Positions 11,350 to 24,000 of a stretch of DNA of 64,000 bases are shown piece by piece (positions within the stretch are counted from its first letter, which is position 1; the number at the start of each line of letters is the position of its first letter). The position numbers and the translations under genes are program-made. Below the pieces are notes generated by a model that was not told the DNA's origin, did no database searches, and saw only the letters and a program-made list of their open reading frames with translations. The DNA lies in the NCBI GenBank assembly GCA_028752905.1, contig JAQNBH010000015.1, positions 898,937 through 962,936 on the forward strand. The letters are read 5' to 3'. The stretch is from Cladorhizidae sp. MBARI D1340-BT2 (lineage: Eukaryota > Porifera > Demospongiae > Poecilosclerida > Cladorhizidae).

Positions 11350-12240
11350 CAATCCGATTAGCCACAGATCACGTGATGTAGTATAAATCTAGATAGTGTT
11401 AAGATTGTAAGTGGTGCAAGCAAGGTGACACAAGCAGGGATTTCCCCCCCAAACTTACATCTGCCACCCCAAACTTCAGCATTGCACCATCAAATCACTG
11501 TAGTTCATATCTAATGTGCTCTTGATAAAAATGTCAAAGAATTTTATCTATATAGTGAGCTTCTTTTAAATCTGGACCATCAATAGAAATTCTCATAAGT
11601 CATGCCAAACTTTCACCTGACGATCTTATATTCTTGATCATCTTCATTTGGCTTACAACAAAGTGCCAGTAAGATTTACTGGAAGGAAAATTCCACTCCA
11701 AGCATTTGATAATATACCTTCTGAAACATCTTGAAAAGGAGTTTTTAAGGCTCTTTGCAGCTATTATATAGTACGTCTTCCTTGTGGAACACGGGCCATC
11801 TGGATTAATAAGGAATGGGAGAAGACTTGAAGTTGCTTCACTTATATATAATCAACTTCAACCTCTGCCATGGAAATTAGCCAGCAGTTTTATTATATAA
11901 CTCATCTCGTTTCCATGAAAGTTGATCACTTGCATCCGGAAGTTGAGCAGAATTGAAACTAATGCTGCCATTGGAATAGGAACTGAATCTAGAGCTGATT
12001 CCGTACCAACTGATTTCTATTCATCTTGAGGATATAACTTCATCCACTTCTGAATGCCAGCTTGCATCATTTTCTTTCAAACTGTATCTGATCCCCAACA
12101 TGATCTGTAACCTAGAAGTCAGCCGTTTTCCTCTGCATATATATAGCTTGCCAAGAGAGTCAAGATTCACATAATTGCAGCTATATACTCTGCCTGCCAT
12201 ATATGATTAGCAAAGGCTTCAGCATCTGAAGATGTTACAG
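11350..12240 (-). pseudogene. Eroded coding-like stretch, origin unknown
   Basis: On the - strand, broken open pieces read, for example, DSVPIPMAALVSILLNFRMQ and AAKSLKNSFSRCFRR, separated by stops and frameshifts. This suggests an old transposon or pseudogene. No family was recognised, and chance is not excluded. Confidence 0.3.
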
Positions 12241-12274
12241 AGATCTTGGAGCGCGAATCAATGCTGGGAATGCC

Positions 12275-12682
12275 TTACGAATAGCTTTCATGCAGCCTTC
12301 CTGCGGGCATTACTGGACCTCACTATCTTCATGCAGCCTTCCTGTGACAACCAGCGGGCCTCACTATCTTCATGCAGCCTTCCTGTGACAACCAGCGGGC
12401 ATTGCTGGACCTCACTATCTTCATGCAGCCTTCCTGTGACAACCAGCGGGCATTGCTGGGCCTCACTATCTTCATGCAGCCTTCCTGTGACAACCAGCGG
12501 GCATTGCTGGGCCTCACTATCTTCATGCAGCCTTCCTGTGACAACCAGCGGGCATTGCTGGGCCTCACTATCTTCATGCAGCCTTCCTGTGACAACCAGC
12601 AGGCATTGCTGGGCCTCACTATCTTCATGCAGCCTTCCTGTGACAACCAGCGGGCATTGCTGGGCCTCACTATCTTCAACAT
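12275..12682. repeat. 51-bp minisatellite, about 8 copies
   Basis: Unit contains tcttcatgcagccttcctgt, gacaaccagcgggcattgct and gggcctcacta; the first units are shortened. Its length is a multiple of 3, so open frames on both strands persist; not a gene. Confidence 0.95.
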
Positions 12683-13660
12683 AAAAAAAATTAAAGCAAG
12701 TGAAATAAAGGAAGGTGCGAGTGTGATCAGTCTTTCTTCAGGCAGCTGGCGAGTTCATAATACACCATGTGAAATGAGGCTATGGCCAGCGAGTACTATA
12801 TACCTCAGGATGAGTTGAGAAAGGTTCGGGTTCGAGACCGAGATCAACACAGACAACTCCAGCATAGAAAGATACAGTTCTAGCATAAACTATCCAGTCA
12901 CTGGCTGGACTATTTTTTATAGTTACCACTTCTTACCCGACATTTTCCTTCGCACTGCAGTCTTCATAGCCTCTGGCCAAGACCTGCCGGAAGCTGGGAA
13001 AGGTCATCACCACTTTGGAAACTTGGCTTCTTGATAAGTCGATTAATTCAACATGTGATATGTTCTAGGATTGTCTGACGGACAGGCTGCATGCAACAAT
13101 CTTTGCAACGGAACATGACAACACAACAAGGTTGCCATGTATCACATTGTGAACTGGCCTTTAGACGATGGAAAGTGGTAGATCTAGTGCAAGAGCAAGT
13201 CTATCACGCATTATTCAATGGGCAAGTTTGTGTGTGGATAGCTCTCTCTAGGGACTGCTCTAGTAAGTTATAAGGAGGACAAAGGTCAGGCAGTTTTGCC
13301 AAGGTGGTTTTCAACTTTGTTCCCCTAACCTAACCCCCCCCCCCCCCCCCCAATGGCACTTACCAAGTATTGTGATGAAGAGAGGAGCAAGGCTGGCTGG
13401 AGCAACTGAGAAGTGAAACTAGAAGTACAACCCTTCAGTAGTTCCATCACTACCTTCAGGTTAGAATTAAGCAGCCGAGGTCTTCTGCTCCAGCCTTATT
13501 TAGGATACTAATTGATTTTTCTAGGAGTATATACTATTTGGCAGATTCAGCCCCTATTAATTAAAGATGATTGTCCTGCCACAAGCTGCAAATCAAATCA
13601 CTACAGAGAGAGAGCAATTTGCACATAAGCTATGACTGTTCAATCGTCACTCAAAGGATC
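12683..13660. other. Unique intergenic sequence
   Basis: No gene supported. A poly-C run lies at about 13337-13352. Confidence 0.5.
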
Positions 13661-13846
13661 TGCAACAAACTCTTAACAACCTTCTCACTTAAGTTTTGGC
13701 TAGTCTTCACCAGGAACAAAGCAAGTGAGCATTAGCCAAGTGCTCTAGTCCTCACCAGGAACAAAGCAAGTGCCTGCCTGATGAAGGGCAGAGCATTAGC
13801 TAGTCTTCACCAGGACATTTGGTTGTTGAGAGTTATTTTAATTAAA
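13660..13846. mobile_element. Small foldback-like element
   Basis: Ends aactcttaacaacc (left) and ggttgttgagagtt (right) are inverted copies. Inside are repeats of tagtcttcaccagga and aacaaagcaagtg. The wording of the internal repeats recalls foldback element 1 (tagtcttcatcaggaa). Confidence 0.55.
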
Positions 13847-13876
13847 AAACAACCTCCAAATTAAATGTTCGAGTCC

Positions 13877-14735
13877 AAAGTTGCTGTTAGTCAACAGCAC
13901 ATACAATACATCTCTGCTGTTAGTCAAGTAGTGATCCAGCATATACAACACATCTCTGCTGTTAGTCAAGTAGTGATCCAGCATATACAACACATCTCTG
14001 CTGTTAGTCAAGTAGTGATCCAGCATATACAACACATCTCTGCTGTTAGTCAAGTAGTGATCCAGCATATACAACACATCGCTACTGTAGTCAAGTAGTG
14101 ATCCAGCATATATATACAACACATCGCTACTGTAGTCAAGTAGTGATCCAGCACATACAACACATCGCTACTGTAGTCAAGTAGTGATCCAGCATATACA
14201 ACACATCGCTGCTGTAGTCAAGTAGTGATCCAGCACATACAACACATCGCTACTGTAGTCAAGTAGTGATCCAGCACATACAACACATCTCTGCTGTTAG
14301 TCAAGTAGTGATCCAGCATATACAACACATCGCTGCTGTAGTCAAGTAGTGATCCAGCATATACAACACATCTCTGCTGTTAGTCAAGTAGTGATCCAGC
14401 ATATACAACACATCTCTGCTGTTAGTCAAGTAGTGATCCAGCATATACAACACATCTCTGCTGTTAGTCAAGTAGTGATCCAGCATATACAACACATCGC
14501 TACTGTAGTCAAGTAGTGATCCAGCATATATATACAACACATCGCTACTGTAGTCAAGTAGTGATCCAGCATATACAACACATCTCTGCTGTTAGTCAAG
14601 TAGTGATCCAGCATATACAACACATCGCTGCTGTAGTCAAGTAGTGATCCAGCACATACAACACATCTCTGCTGTTAGTCAAGTTGATCCAGCACATACA
14701 ACACATCGCTACTGTTATTCAAGTAGTCACCCAAT
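13877..14735. repeat. 38-41-bp minisatellite, about 22 copies
   Basis: Unit contains tctgctgttagtcaagtagt, gatccagcatatacaacaca, with gctactgtagtc and cacatac variants. It lies 0.2 kb beyond the UBR gene's stop codon and may be within its 3' UTR or flank. Confidence 0.95.
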
Positions 14736-14909
14736 TTGTGCACATTTCTACTTAGAGCAAGAGCAATTCTTGCCCGCAGACATGGTCTTGCTGGTAATGA
14801 ACATACAGTGAAAAGTTGGTGGGCATCTATCATTACATAACTAGAACGTGCACACACACACAAGGCTCTCGTTTGTGTGGTGTTAATTGGTGCCAGACAT
14901 GATAGGCCA

Positions 14910-15051
14910 TCACACGTGATGCCACAGGATCCTCATGAGTCCCCGGTTGCCCTCCATCTCCTTGTGCACATGCTCCGGGATGTGATGCTGGTACCACAGC
15001 TGCTGCAGCTCCTTGTATGCCTCGCGGCTGAAATGCATCGGGTTCCCTCGT
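14910..15051 (-). CDS. UBR-like gene, last exon and stop
   Basis: It encodes RGNPMHFSREAYKELQQLWY, QHHIPEHVHKEMEGNRGLMR and ILWHHV, then TGA. The RRGNPLHL-RE-Y--L--LW-QH motif marks the extreme C-terminus of UBR1/UBR2, and the product ends at the family's usual point. The acceptor is gttgcag|A. No clear AATAAA was spotted just downstream. Confidence 0.95.
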
Positions 15052-18000
15052 CTGCAACAATATGGCACACAAAACAAGACATTTTGTTTTAATACTAGAA
15101 TAATTGTGGCAGGGGCACGACGTAGGCATACTTTGATGTGCAAGTTTGATGTCTAGCTTTAAAAATCGTTTTACACTACACGAGAGCATCAGTTGATGCA
15201 TTGACACTAACAGAGCGAATGCTTCACACGACTATGTATGCATAGCAACAACATGTGCGTAGCAATTATTTCTTATGGGTAAGGATCACCGAAGTTCACT
15301 GGATAGCTAGATAGACACACGCTGTGTACAGAGACAACCTGGAGACTGACACCGTGGCATGGGCATCTAGTATGTCGGGTCCCCAGCAGGGACAGATACA
15401 CGTAGCAGGAGATGAAGCTTCAACCACCTTGACTCACGTGTTTGATAAATATAGCCACAGAGTTGACAAACTGCTAACATCATTCGAGTGGAAATACAAC
15501 AAGCTGCAAGTTTGGTACAAGAATCAGGACCTGTGCAAGTGTTGAAGCAACAATGGTGCACTGCAGTCAGTACATACCTGAGCCCTGGATCTGCTTCTCC
15601 ATACTCGTCAAAGTAAGGTGGGGTGACTGTGCAACCTCGTACATGATGGACGTTAGTAGCGTCCAGTAACACCACGTAAGACTCTAGTATCCACAGGCCC
15701 ATCCCTATGCCAGCACCACACCTGTAGCCATAGCAACATCAACTATCACACCACTCCATCGCAACCAGGTCTAGGTCATGTGAGTGTCCACACCTTACCA
15801 GGTGGTTGATTACATTCAAACCTCCTTCATACTAACTCAATATACCTCTGCACGTGTTGACAGAAACCTCCAAGCTTGCACATCGCTCCTTGTCCCTGGA
15901 CCAATATCTCCGCCCGACAGCAGTAGGAGTTAGTGCACATCATCTGCCCACACAACAAGCACAGCATGGCTGCCTGGCTGTCGTCCGCATAGCTCTCATC
16001 ATTCATGCGCTGATCGCACTTGAAGTTGGCAGCTCTCTTCACTAGAACAGAGTAACTCTGTGGGAGGTCTATGAGTTCTCTCGGCTCCTTGAGAAGTGGC
16101 AGAACTTGACACTTGTTCATCAGCTCAGCAAGTTTGGGATGAGCACACCACCTAATCACACATACACACACACCTAGTCACTAATACACACACACCTAGT
16201 CACCAATACACACACACCTAGTCACCAATACACACACACACCTAGTCACCAATACACACACACACATAGTCACCAATACACACACACCTAGTCACCAATA
16301 CACACACACCTAGTCACCAATACACACACACACACACCTAGTCACCAATACACACATCCACCTAGTCACCCAATACACACACACACACACCTAGTCACCA
16401 ATACACACACACCTAGTCACCAATACACACATCCACCTAGTCACGTCACTACACGCCCCCCTAGTCACACATCACCATACACCCACCTAGTCACATCCAT
16501 CACACGACACACACATCCACCTAGTCACATCACTACAATATTCTCCGACATCCTTACAAGTTTTCTTACTGTTGTGCTATAGATGAGACCACGCTGGGTG
16601 CAGTGTTATCATCGAGCACACTGGGCGGGCCTCTGTCAAACAGCCAGTGCAGGTGTGAGGGCAGGCCCAGGAACTTGCAGAGGTCTTCAAAGTAAGTAGC
16701 TGTAGTTGCTATGGTAATAATAATACATAAGACAAAAGGTTAAAGTATATTTGGGGAGTTTTGAGGTGGAGTCCTCGGTAGACACACCTGTTTATGCACA
16801 CAACCTGTGAAGATATGTCCTGCTCCATTACCAAGATATATCTCAGCAATAGGTCCCTAGCAACCACACCAAAAGGTCCTTGGCAACCTCCCACATGACA
16901 GCATTTGTATTGACTAACATTGTGGCAAGAAATGACCCCCAAAACTTCATGTTTTGGTGTGTTTAGTAGCCAGTGAAAATAAAAAGCCCACCAATGTCTC
17001 TTGGATTAGGCTGGGGCCAGCATAGCAATAGTGGGGCCAGCCACTACGGGATGTGCCGCTGAAGCAAGCTCTGTCAACTGCCCAACCCTTGCTTCATGCA
17101 ACAAATAAAGATAAACCCCTCAGCTACAGGAGGAACCACCCACAGACTAATGGTGAGCCAAGAAGCTGACACAGACTTGGCAGTTCATGCTCTGCTTGCT
17201 AAGTGCACAGCTAGAATCACAGTGTCTTGCTAGTAATCTTATCTCCATTCAAATAGTCAGCTCAAGTGAAAGTGCTAGGCTTGCTCGAAGGTGTAAGTCA
17301 GGCACGAGTCGTCTGCACAGTGATAGCCGAGCGTAAGGGTCAAGACTGATCTAGCCAAGGTGAGAGGAGAAGCCATCGCTTCCTTCCTCACTGCCTTCAC
17401 TCTCAGAAAGCCATCATCCAGAACCTGGGTAAACACACTCTCCAAGGTTAGTTGACTGGTCATCTTCATTGCGTTGAAACAGCTGCTCGAATTCTGAATG
17501 GTCTGCGTTTTCCAATATTAGCCCCCCTAGTTACTAAACGTCTATGGCCTTCCTATTCGGTAGGCACGTAAAACCTCTCTCTCTGTCTATATAGATATAT
17601 AGAGAGAGGACATGGAATTTTACTAGCGACCTTTTATGATATTAAAAGCTTTTGGCGTAAAGATTCACTTCCACTAGTGAGTGTTCCAAGTTGTCATGAA
17701 GACCTTTCATCTTTAGTGTGAAGATTAAATTTATGTGGGAGTGTTAGTGTGAAGATTAAATGTGGGAGTGTTAGTGTGAAGATTAAATGTGGGAGTGTTA
17801 GTGTGAAGATTAAATGTGGGAGTGTTAGTGTGAAGATTAAATGTGGGAGTGTTAGTGTGAAGATTAAATGTGGGAGTGTTAGTGTGAAGATTAAATGTGG
17901 GAGTGTTAGTGTGAAGATTAAATGTGGGAGTGAGAGGATCGAACATGAAGACAAATTTTAAGGCATCCACAAGTCGTTTGTTTCTTTGGGACTGTCAATA

Positions 18001-21000
18001 TCCTTAACCCACTCACTATCAACAGCGCCACGTGGCACTCTGCGTGACTACGTCCTTAACCCACTCACTATCAACAGCGCCACCTGGCACTCTGCGTGAC
18101 TACGTCCAAGGGGGGAAAGAGGTTTAAAACCGTGGTTTACCATTTAATGTGCCATATCCTAGCACACATTCATGCTGTGGTCCTGATTTATATGCCAAAG
18201 TGTAGCCAGTGCAGATGCTTTCTGGTGGCAGTGTTTGTGTTGCCGTACATGTTTATCTTTTGTAACTGCAAGTTGGAATGGCTATAACAACTGTGATTGA
18301 TAGAGCTGCACAAACACTACAACCAAATGTAGAGATATTTTCTAAAATATATTTTTCCAAAGTGGACTTATGTTCATGTGAAGGGGGTCTAAAATTATAG
18401 ATACAAACACTAAAAGAATCTTGTGGTCATGACTTTGGAGCTCCATAGATTCTGCACACTTCACTGTATGAACTTGCTCAAATGAGCTCTGTGTGCTCAC
18501 TTTAAAAAAGTAGCACAGGTATAACTATGTTCAAGTTACTTGCAGCCAAAGTGGGTGTCCTCAAAATCTGCAAGCCTGAACTGTTTGTAGTTGTGGGAAA
18601 GTGCTAGCTAGTTGAAGTTTGTTATCTGTGGCTAGAGGAAGCCCTACTCTACATACAAATGAATATATCCATTAGGCGCTAAACTACGACTAATTAGGCA
18701 AGCATCAAAAGAGAACACACAGAGAGATCTATCATTTGAGCTATATATCAAGTTCATACAGTGAAGTGGGCAGAATCTATGGAGCTCCAAAGTCCTAACC
18801 ACAATCACATTTTCCATACAGTTCAGACTGCTTCTTCCCCCCCCCCCCCCCCTAAGTGAAAGATTCCAGACACAATGGAAGTGTTTCTGGAGCTAATCAG
18901 GATGAGTGTCAACCTAATATTAGCTCACTTTGTAGGATATCACAAGAGCTGGTTGCTTAGCAAGTATGTACGCATACCCACTTTCTTTCTGTTATTAGTT
19001 TCCAGGCCAGTGCTAATTAGCCTCTATGCTTGTTGGACCCACCAGGCCAGTGCTAATAGCCTCTATGCTTGTTGGACCCACCAGGGCTGTGCTAATATTC
19101 TCTATGCTTGTTGGACCCACCAGGGCTGTGCTAATAGCCTCTATGCTTGTTGGACCCACCAGGGCTGTGCTAATAACCTCTATGCTTGTTGGACCCACCA
19201 TGGCTGTGTTAATAGTCTCTATGCTTGTTGGACCCACCAGGGCTGTGTTAATAGTCTCTATGCTTGTTGGACCCACCGGGGCTGTGTTAATAGTCTCTAT
19301 GCTTGTTGGACCCACCAGGGCTGTGTTAATAACCTCTATGCTTGTTGGACCCACCAGGGCTGTGCTAACAGCCTCTATGCTTGTTGGACCCACCAGGGCT
19401 GTGTTAATAACCTCTATGCTTGTTGGACCCACCAGGGCTGTGTTAATAACCTCTATGCTTGTTGGACCCACCAGGGCTGTGCTAACAGCCTCTATGCTTG
19501 TTGGACCCACCAGGGCTGTGTTAATAACCTCTATGCTTGTTGGACCCACCAGGGCTGTGTTAATAACCTCTATGCTTGTTGGACCCACCAGGGCTGTGCT
19601 AACAGCCTCTATGCTTGTTGGACCCACCAGGGCTGTGTTAATAACCTCTATGCTTGTTGGACCCACCAGGGCTGTGCTAATAGCCTCTATGCTTGTTGGA
19701 CCCACCAGGGCTGTGTTAATAGTCTCTATGCTTGTTGTACCCACCAAGGTTGTGCTAATAGCCTCTATGCTTGTTGGACCCACCAGGGCTGTGCTAATAG
19801 TCTCTATGCTTGTTGGACCCACCAGGGCTGTGCTAATAGTCTCTATGCTTGTTGTACCCACCAAGGTTGTGTTAAGAGCCTCTATGCTTGTTGGACCCAC
19901 CAAGGTTGTGTTAAGAGCCTCTATGCTTGTTGGACCCACCAGGGCTGTGCTAATAACCTCTATGCTTGTTGGACCCACCAGACAGCTTGTGGGACCCACC
20001 AAGGTTGTGCTAAGAGCCTCTATGCTTGTTGGACCCACCAGGACTGTGCTAATAACCTCTATGCTTGTTGGACCCACCAGGGCTGTGCTAACAGCCTCTA
20101 TGCTTGTGGGACCCACCAAGGTTGTGCTAAGAGCCTCTATGCTTGTTGGACCCACCAGGACTGCGCTAATAGCCTCTATGCTTGTTGGACCACCAGGGCT
20201 GTGCTAATACTTGGTGAATCGACCAGGGTGTGCTAATAGCCTCTATGCTTGTTGGACCCATTTGTTAATATGGCAGAAGTGCACCATCCCATCCCTCAGC
20301 TAAAACTCATATCTGGAGCTTCTTAGTTACTGAAATGACATTTTGGCTGCAATGAGCTGACTCAGCGTTGCTCTAATTCCCTTCCAAATTAGTAGACCAG
20401 TAGACCAAATCTCATCTTCAATCATCAACCTTGGGCTTGCACAAGACCCGATATGTTTCCCAACTATAGAATAGAGCCATTAGTTAGGGTCATCTAGCAA
20501 GCAGGCTCATTGATGATGCAACCAACTCACATAACTGTTTCAAGGAGGCAGTACAGCAGAGTCCTCGGCATGTGCAGTATAATAGTCAGTGTTAATGTTT
20601 ACATGTGTCCTGGGCATGTGCAGTATAATAGTCAGTGTTAATGTTTACATGTGTCCTGGGCATGTGCAGTATAATAGTCAGTGTTAATGTTTACACATGT
20701 CCTGGGCATGTGCAGTATAATAGTCAGTGTTAATGTTTACATGTGTCCTGGGCATGTGCAGTATAATAGTCAGTGTTAATGTTTACATGTGTCCTGGGCA
20801 TGTGCAGTATAATAGTCAGTGTTAATGTTTACATGTGTCCTGGGCATGTGAAGTATAATAGTCAGTGTTAATGTTTACACATGTCCTGGGCATGTGAAGT
20901 ATAATAGTCAGTGTTAATGTTTACATGTATCCTGGGCATGTGCAGTATAATAGTCAGTGTTAATGTTTACATGTGTCCTGGGCATGTGAAGTATAATAGT

Positions 21001-24000
21001 CAGTGTTAATGTTTACATGTGTCCTGGGCATGTGCAGTATAATAGTCAGTGTTAATGTTTACATGTGTCCTGGGCATGTGAAGTATAATAGTCAGTGTTA
21101 ATGTTTACATGTGTCCTGGGCATGTGAAGTATAATAGTCAGTGTTAATGTTTACATGTGTCCTGGGCATGTGCAGTATAATAGTCAGTGTTAATGTTTAC
21201 ATGTGTCCTGGGCATGTGAAGTATAATAGTCAGTGTTAATGTTTACATGTGTCCTGGGCATGTGAAGTATAATAGTCAGTGTTAATGTTTACATGTGTCC
21301 TGGGCATGTGCAGTATAATAGTCAGTGTTAATGTTTACATGTGTCCTGGGCATGTGCAGTATAATAGTTAGTGTTAATGTTTACATGTGTCCTGGGCATG
21401 TGCAGTATAATAGTCAGTGTTAATGTTTACATGTGTCCTGGGCATGTGCAGTATAATAGTCAGTGTTAATGTTTACATGTGTCCTGGGCATGTGAAGTAT
21501 AATAGTCAGTGTTAATGTTTACATGTGTCCTGGGCATGTGCAGTATAATAGTCAGTGTTAATGTTTACATGTGTCCTGGGCATGAACAGTATAATAGTCA
21601 GTGTTAATGTTTACACGTGTCCTGGGCATGTGCAGTATAATAGTCAGTGTTAATGTTTACATGTGTCCTGGGCATGTGCAGTATAATAGTCAGTGCTAAT
21701 GTTTACATGTGTCCTGGGCATGTGCAGTATAATAGTCAGTGTTAATGTTTACATGTGTCCTGGGCATGTGAAGTATAATAGTCAGTGTTAATGTTTACAT
21801 GTGTCCTGGGCATGTGAAGTATAATAGTCAGTGTTAATGTTTACATGTGTCCTGGGCATGTGCAGTATAATAGTCAGTGTTAATGTTTACACGTGTCCTG
21901 GGCATGTGAAGTATAATAGTCAGTGTTAATGTTTACACGTGTCCTGGGCATGTGAAGTATAATAGTCAGTGTTAATGTTTACACGTGTCCTGGGCATGTG
22001 CAGTATAATAGTCAGTGTTAATGTTTACATGTGTCCTGGGCATGTGCAGTATAATAGTCAGTGTTAATGTTTACATGTGTCCTTGGCATGTGCAGTATAA
22101 TAGTCAGTGTTAATGTTTACATGTGTCCTGGGCATGAGCAGTATAATAGTCAGTGTTAATGTTTACATGTGTCCTGGGCATGTGCAGTATAATAGTCAGT
22201 GTTAATGTTTACATGTGTCCTGGGCATGTGAAGTATAATAGTCAGTGTTAATGTTTACATGTGTCCTGGGCATGTGCAGTATAATAGTCAGTGTTAATGT
22301 TTACACGTGTCCTGGGCATGTGCAGTATAATAGTCAGTGTTAATGTTTACATGTGTCCTGGGCATGTGCAGTATAATAGTCAGTGTTAATGTTTACATGT
22401 GTCCTGGGCATGTGCAGTATAATAGTCAGTGTTAATGTTTACATGTGTCCTGGGCATGTGCAGTATAATAGTCAGTGTTAATGTTTACATGTGTCCTGGG
22501 CATGTGCAGTATAATAGTCAGTGTTAATGTTTACATGTGTCCTGGGCATGTGAAGTATAATAGTCAGTGTTAATGTTTACATGTGTCCTGGGCATGTGCA
22601 GTATAATAGTCAGTGTTAATGTTTACATGTGTCCTGGGCATGTGCAGTATAATAGTCAGTGTTAATGTTTACATGTGTCCTGGGCATGTGAAGTATAATA
22701 GTCAGTGTTAATGTTTACATGTGTCCTGGGCATGTGCAGTATAATAGTCAGTGTTAATGTTTACATGTGTCCTGGGCATGTGAAGTATAATAGTCAGTGT
22801 TAATGTTTACATGTGTCCTGGGCATGTGCAGTATAATAGTCAGTGTTAATGTTTACACGTGTCCTGGGCATGTGCAGTATAATAGTCAGTGTTAATGTTT
22901 ACATGTGTCCTGGGCATGTGCAGTATAATAGTCAGTGTTAATGTTTACATGTGTCCTGGGCATGTGAAGTATAATAGTCAGTGTTAATGTTTACATGTGT
23001 CCTGGGCATGAGCAGTATAATAGTCAGTGTTAATGTTTACATGTGTCCTGGGCATGTGCAGTATAATAGTCAGTGTTAATGTTTACATGTGTCCTGGGCA
23101 TGAGCAGTATAATAGTCAGTGTTAATGTTTACATGTGTCATGGGCATGTGCAGTATAATAGTCAGTGTTAATGTTTACATGTGTCCTGGGCATGTGAAGT
23201 ATAATAGTCAGTGTTAATGTTTACATGTGTCCTGGGCATGTGCAGTATAATAGTCAGTGTTAATGTTTACATGTGTCCTGGGCATGTGCAGTATAATAGT
23301 CAGTGTTAATGTTTACATGTGTCCTGGGCATGTGCAGTATAATAGTCAGTGTTAATGTTTACATGTGTCCTGGGCATGTGCAGTATAATAGTCAGTGTTA
23401 ATGTTTACATGTGTCCTGGGCATGTGTAGTATAATAGTCAGTGTTAATGTTTACATGTGTCCTGGGCATGTGAAGTATAATAGTCAGTGCTAATGTTTAC
23501 ACATGTCCTGGGCATGTGCAGTATAATAGTCAGTGTTAATGTTTACACATGTCCTGGGCATGTGCAGTATAATAGTCAGTGTTAATGTTTACATGTGTCC
23601 TGGGCATGTGCAGTATAATAGTCAGTGTTAATGTTTACATGTGTCCTCGGCATTTGCAGTATAATAGTCAGTGTTAATGTTTACACATGTCCTGGGCATG
23701 TGCAGTATAATAGTCAGTGCTAATGTTTACATGTGTCCTGGGCATGTGCAGTATAATAGTCAGTGTTAATGTTTACACGTGTCCTGGGCATGTGCAGTAT
23801 AATAGTCAGTGCTAATGTTTACATGTGTCCTGGGCATGTGCAGTATAATAGTCAGTGTTAATGTTTACATGTGTCCTGGGCATGTGAAGTATAATAGTCA
23901 GTGTTAATGTTTACACATGTCCTGGGCATGTGCAGTATAATAGTCAGTGTTAATGTTTACATGTGTCCTGGGCATGTGCAGTATAATAGTCAGTGTTAAT

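Noticed and set aside
14910..16699. Assignment of the ligase to UBR3 or UBR4
   Set aside because: The RRGNPMHF, DEYGEADPGL, LP-SYS-L and LCLLCG motifs fit UBR1/UBR2 better than what I recall of UBR3/UBR4.
19013..20236. 380-453-codon open frames
   Set aside because: 39-bp array, a multiple of three; open on both strands equally.
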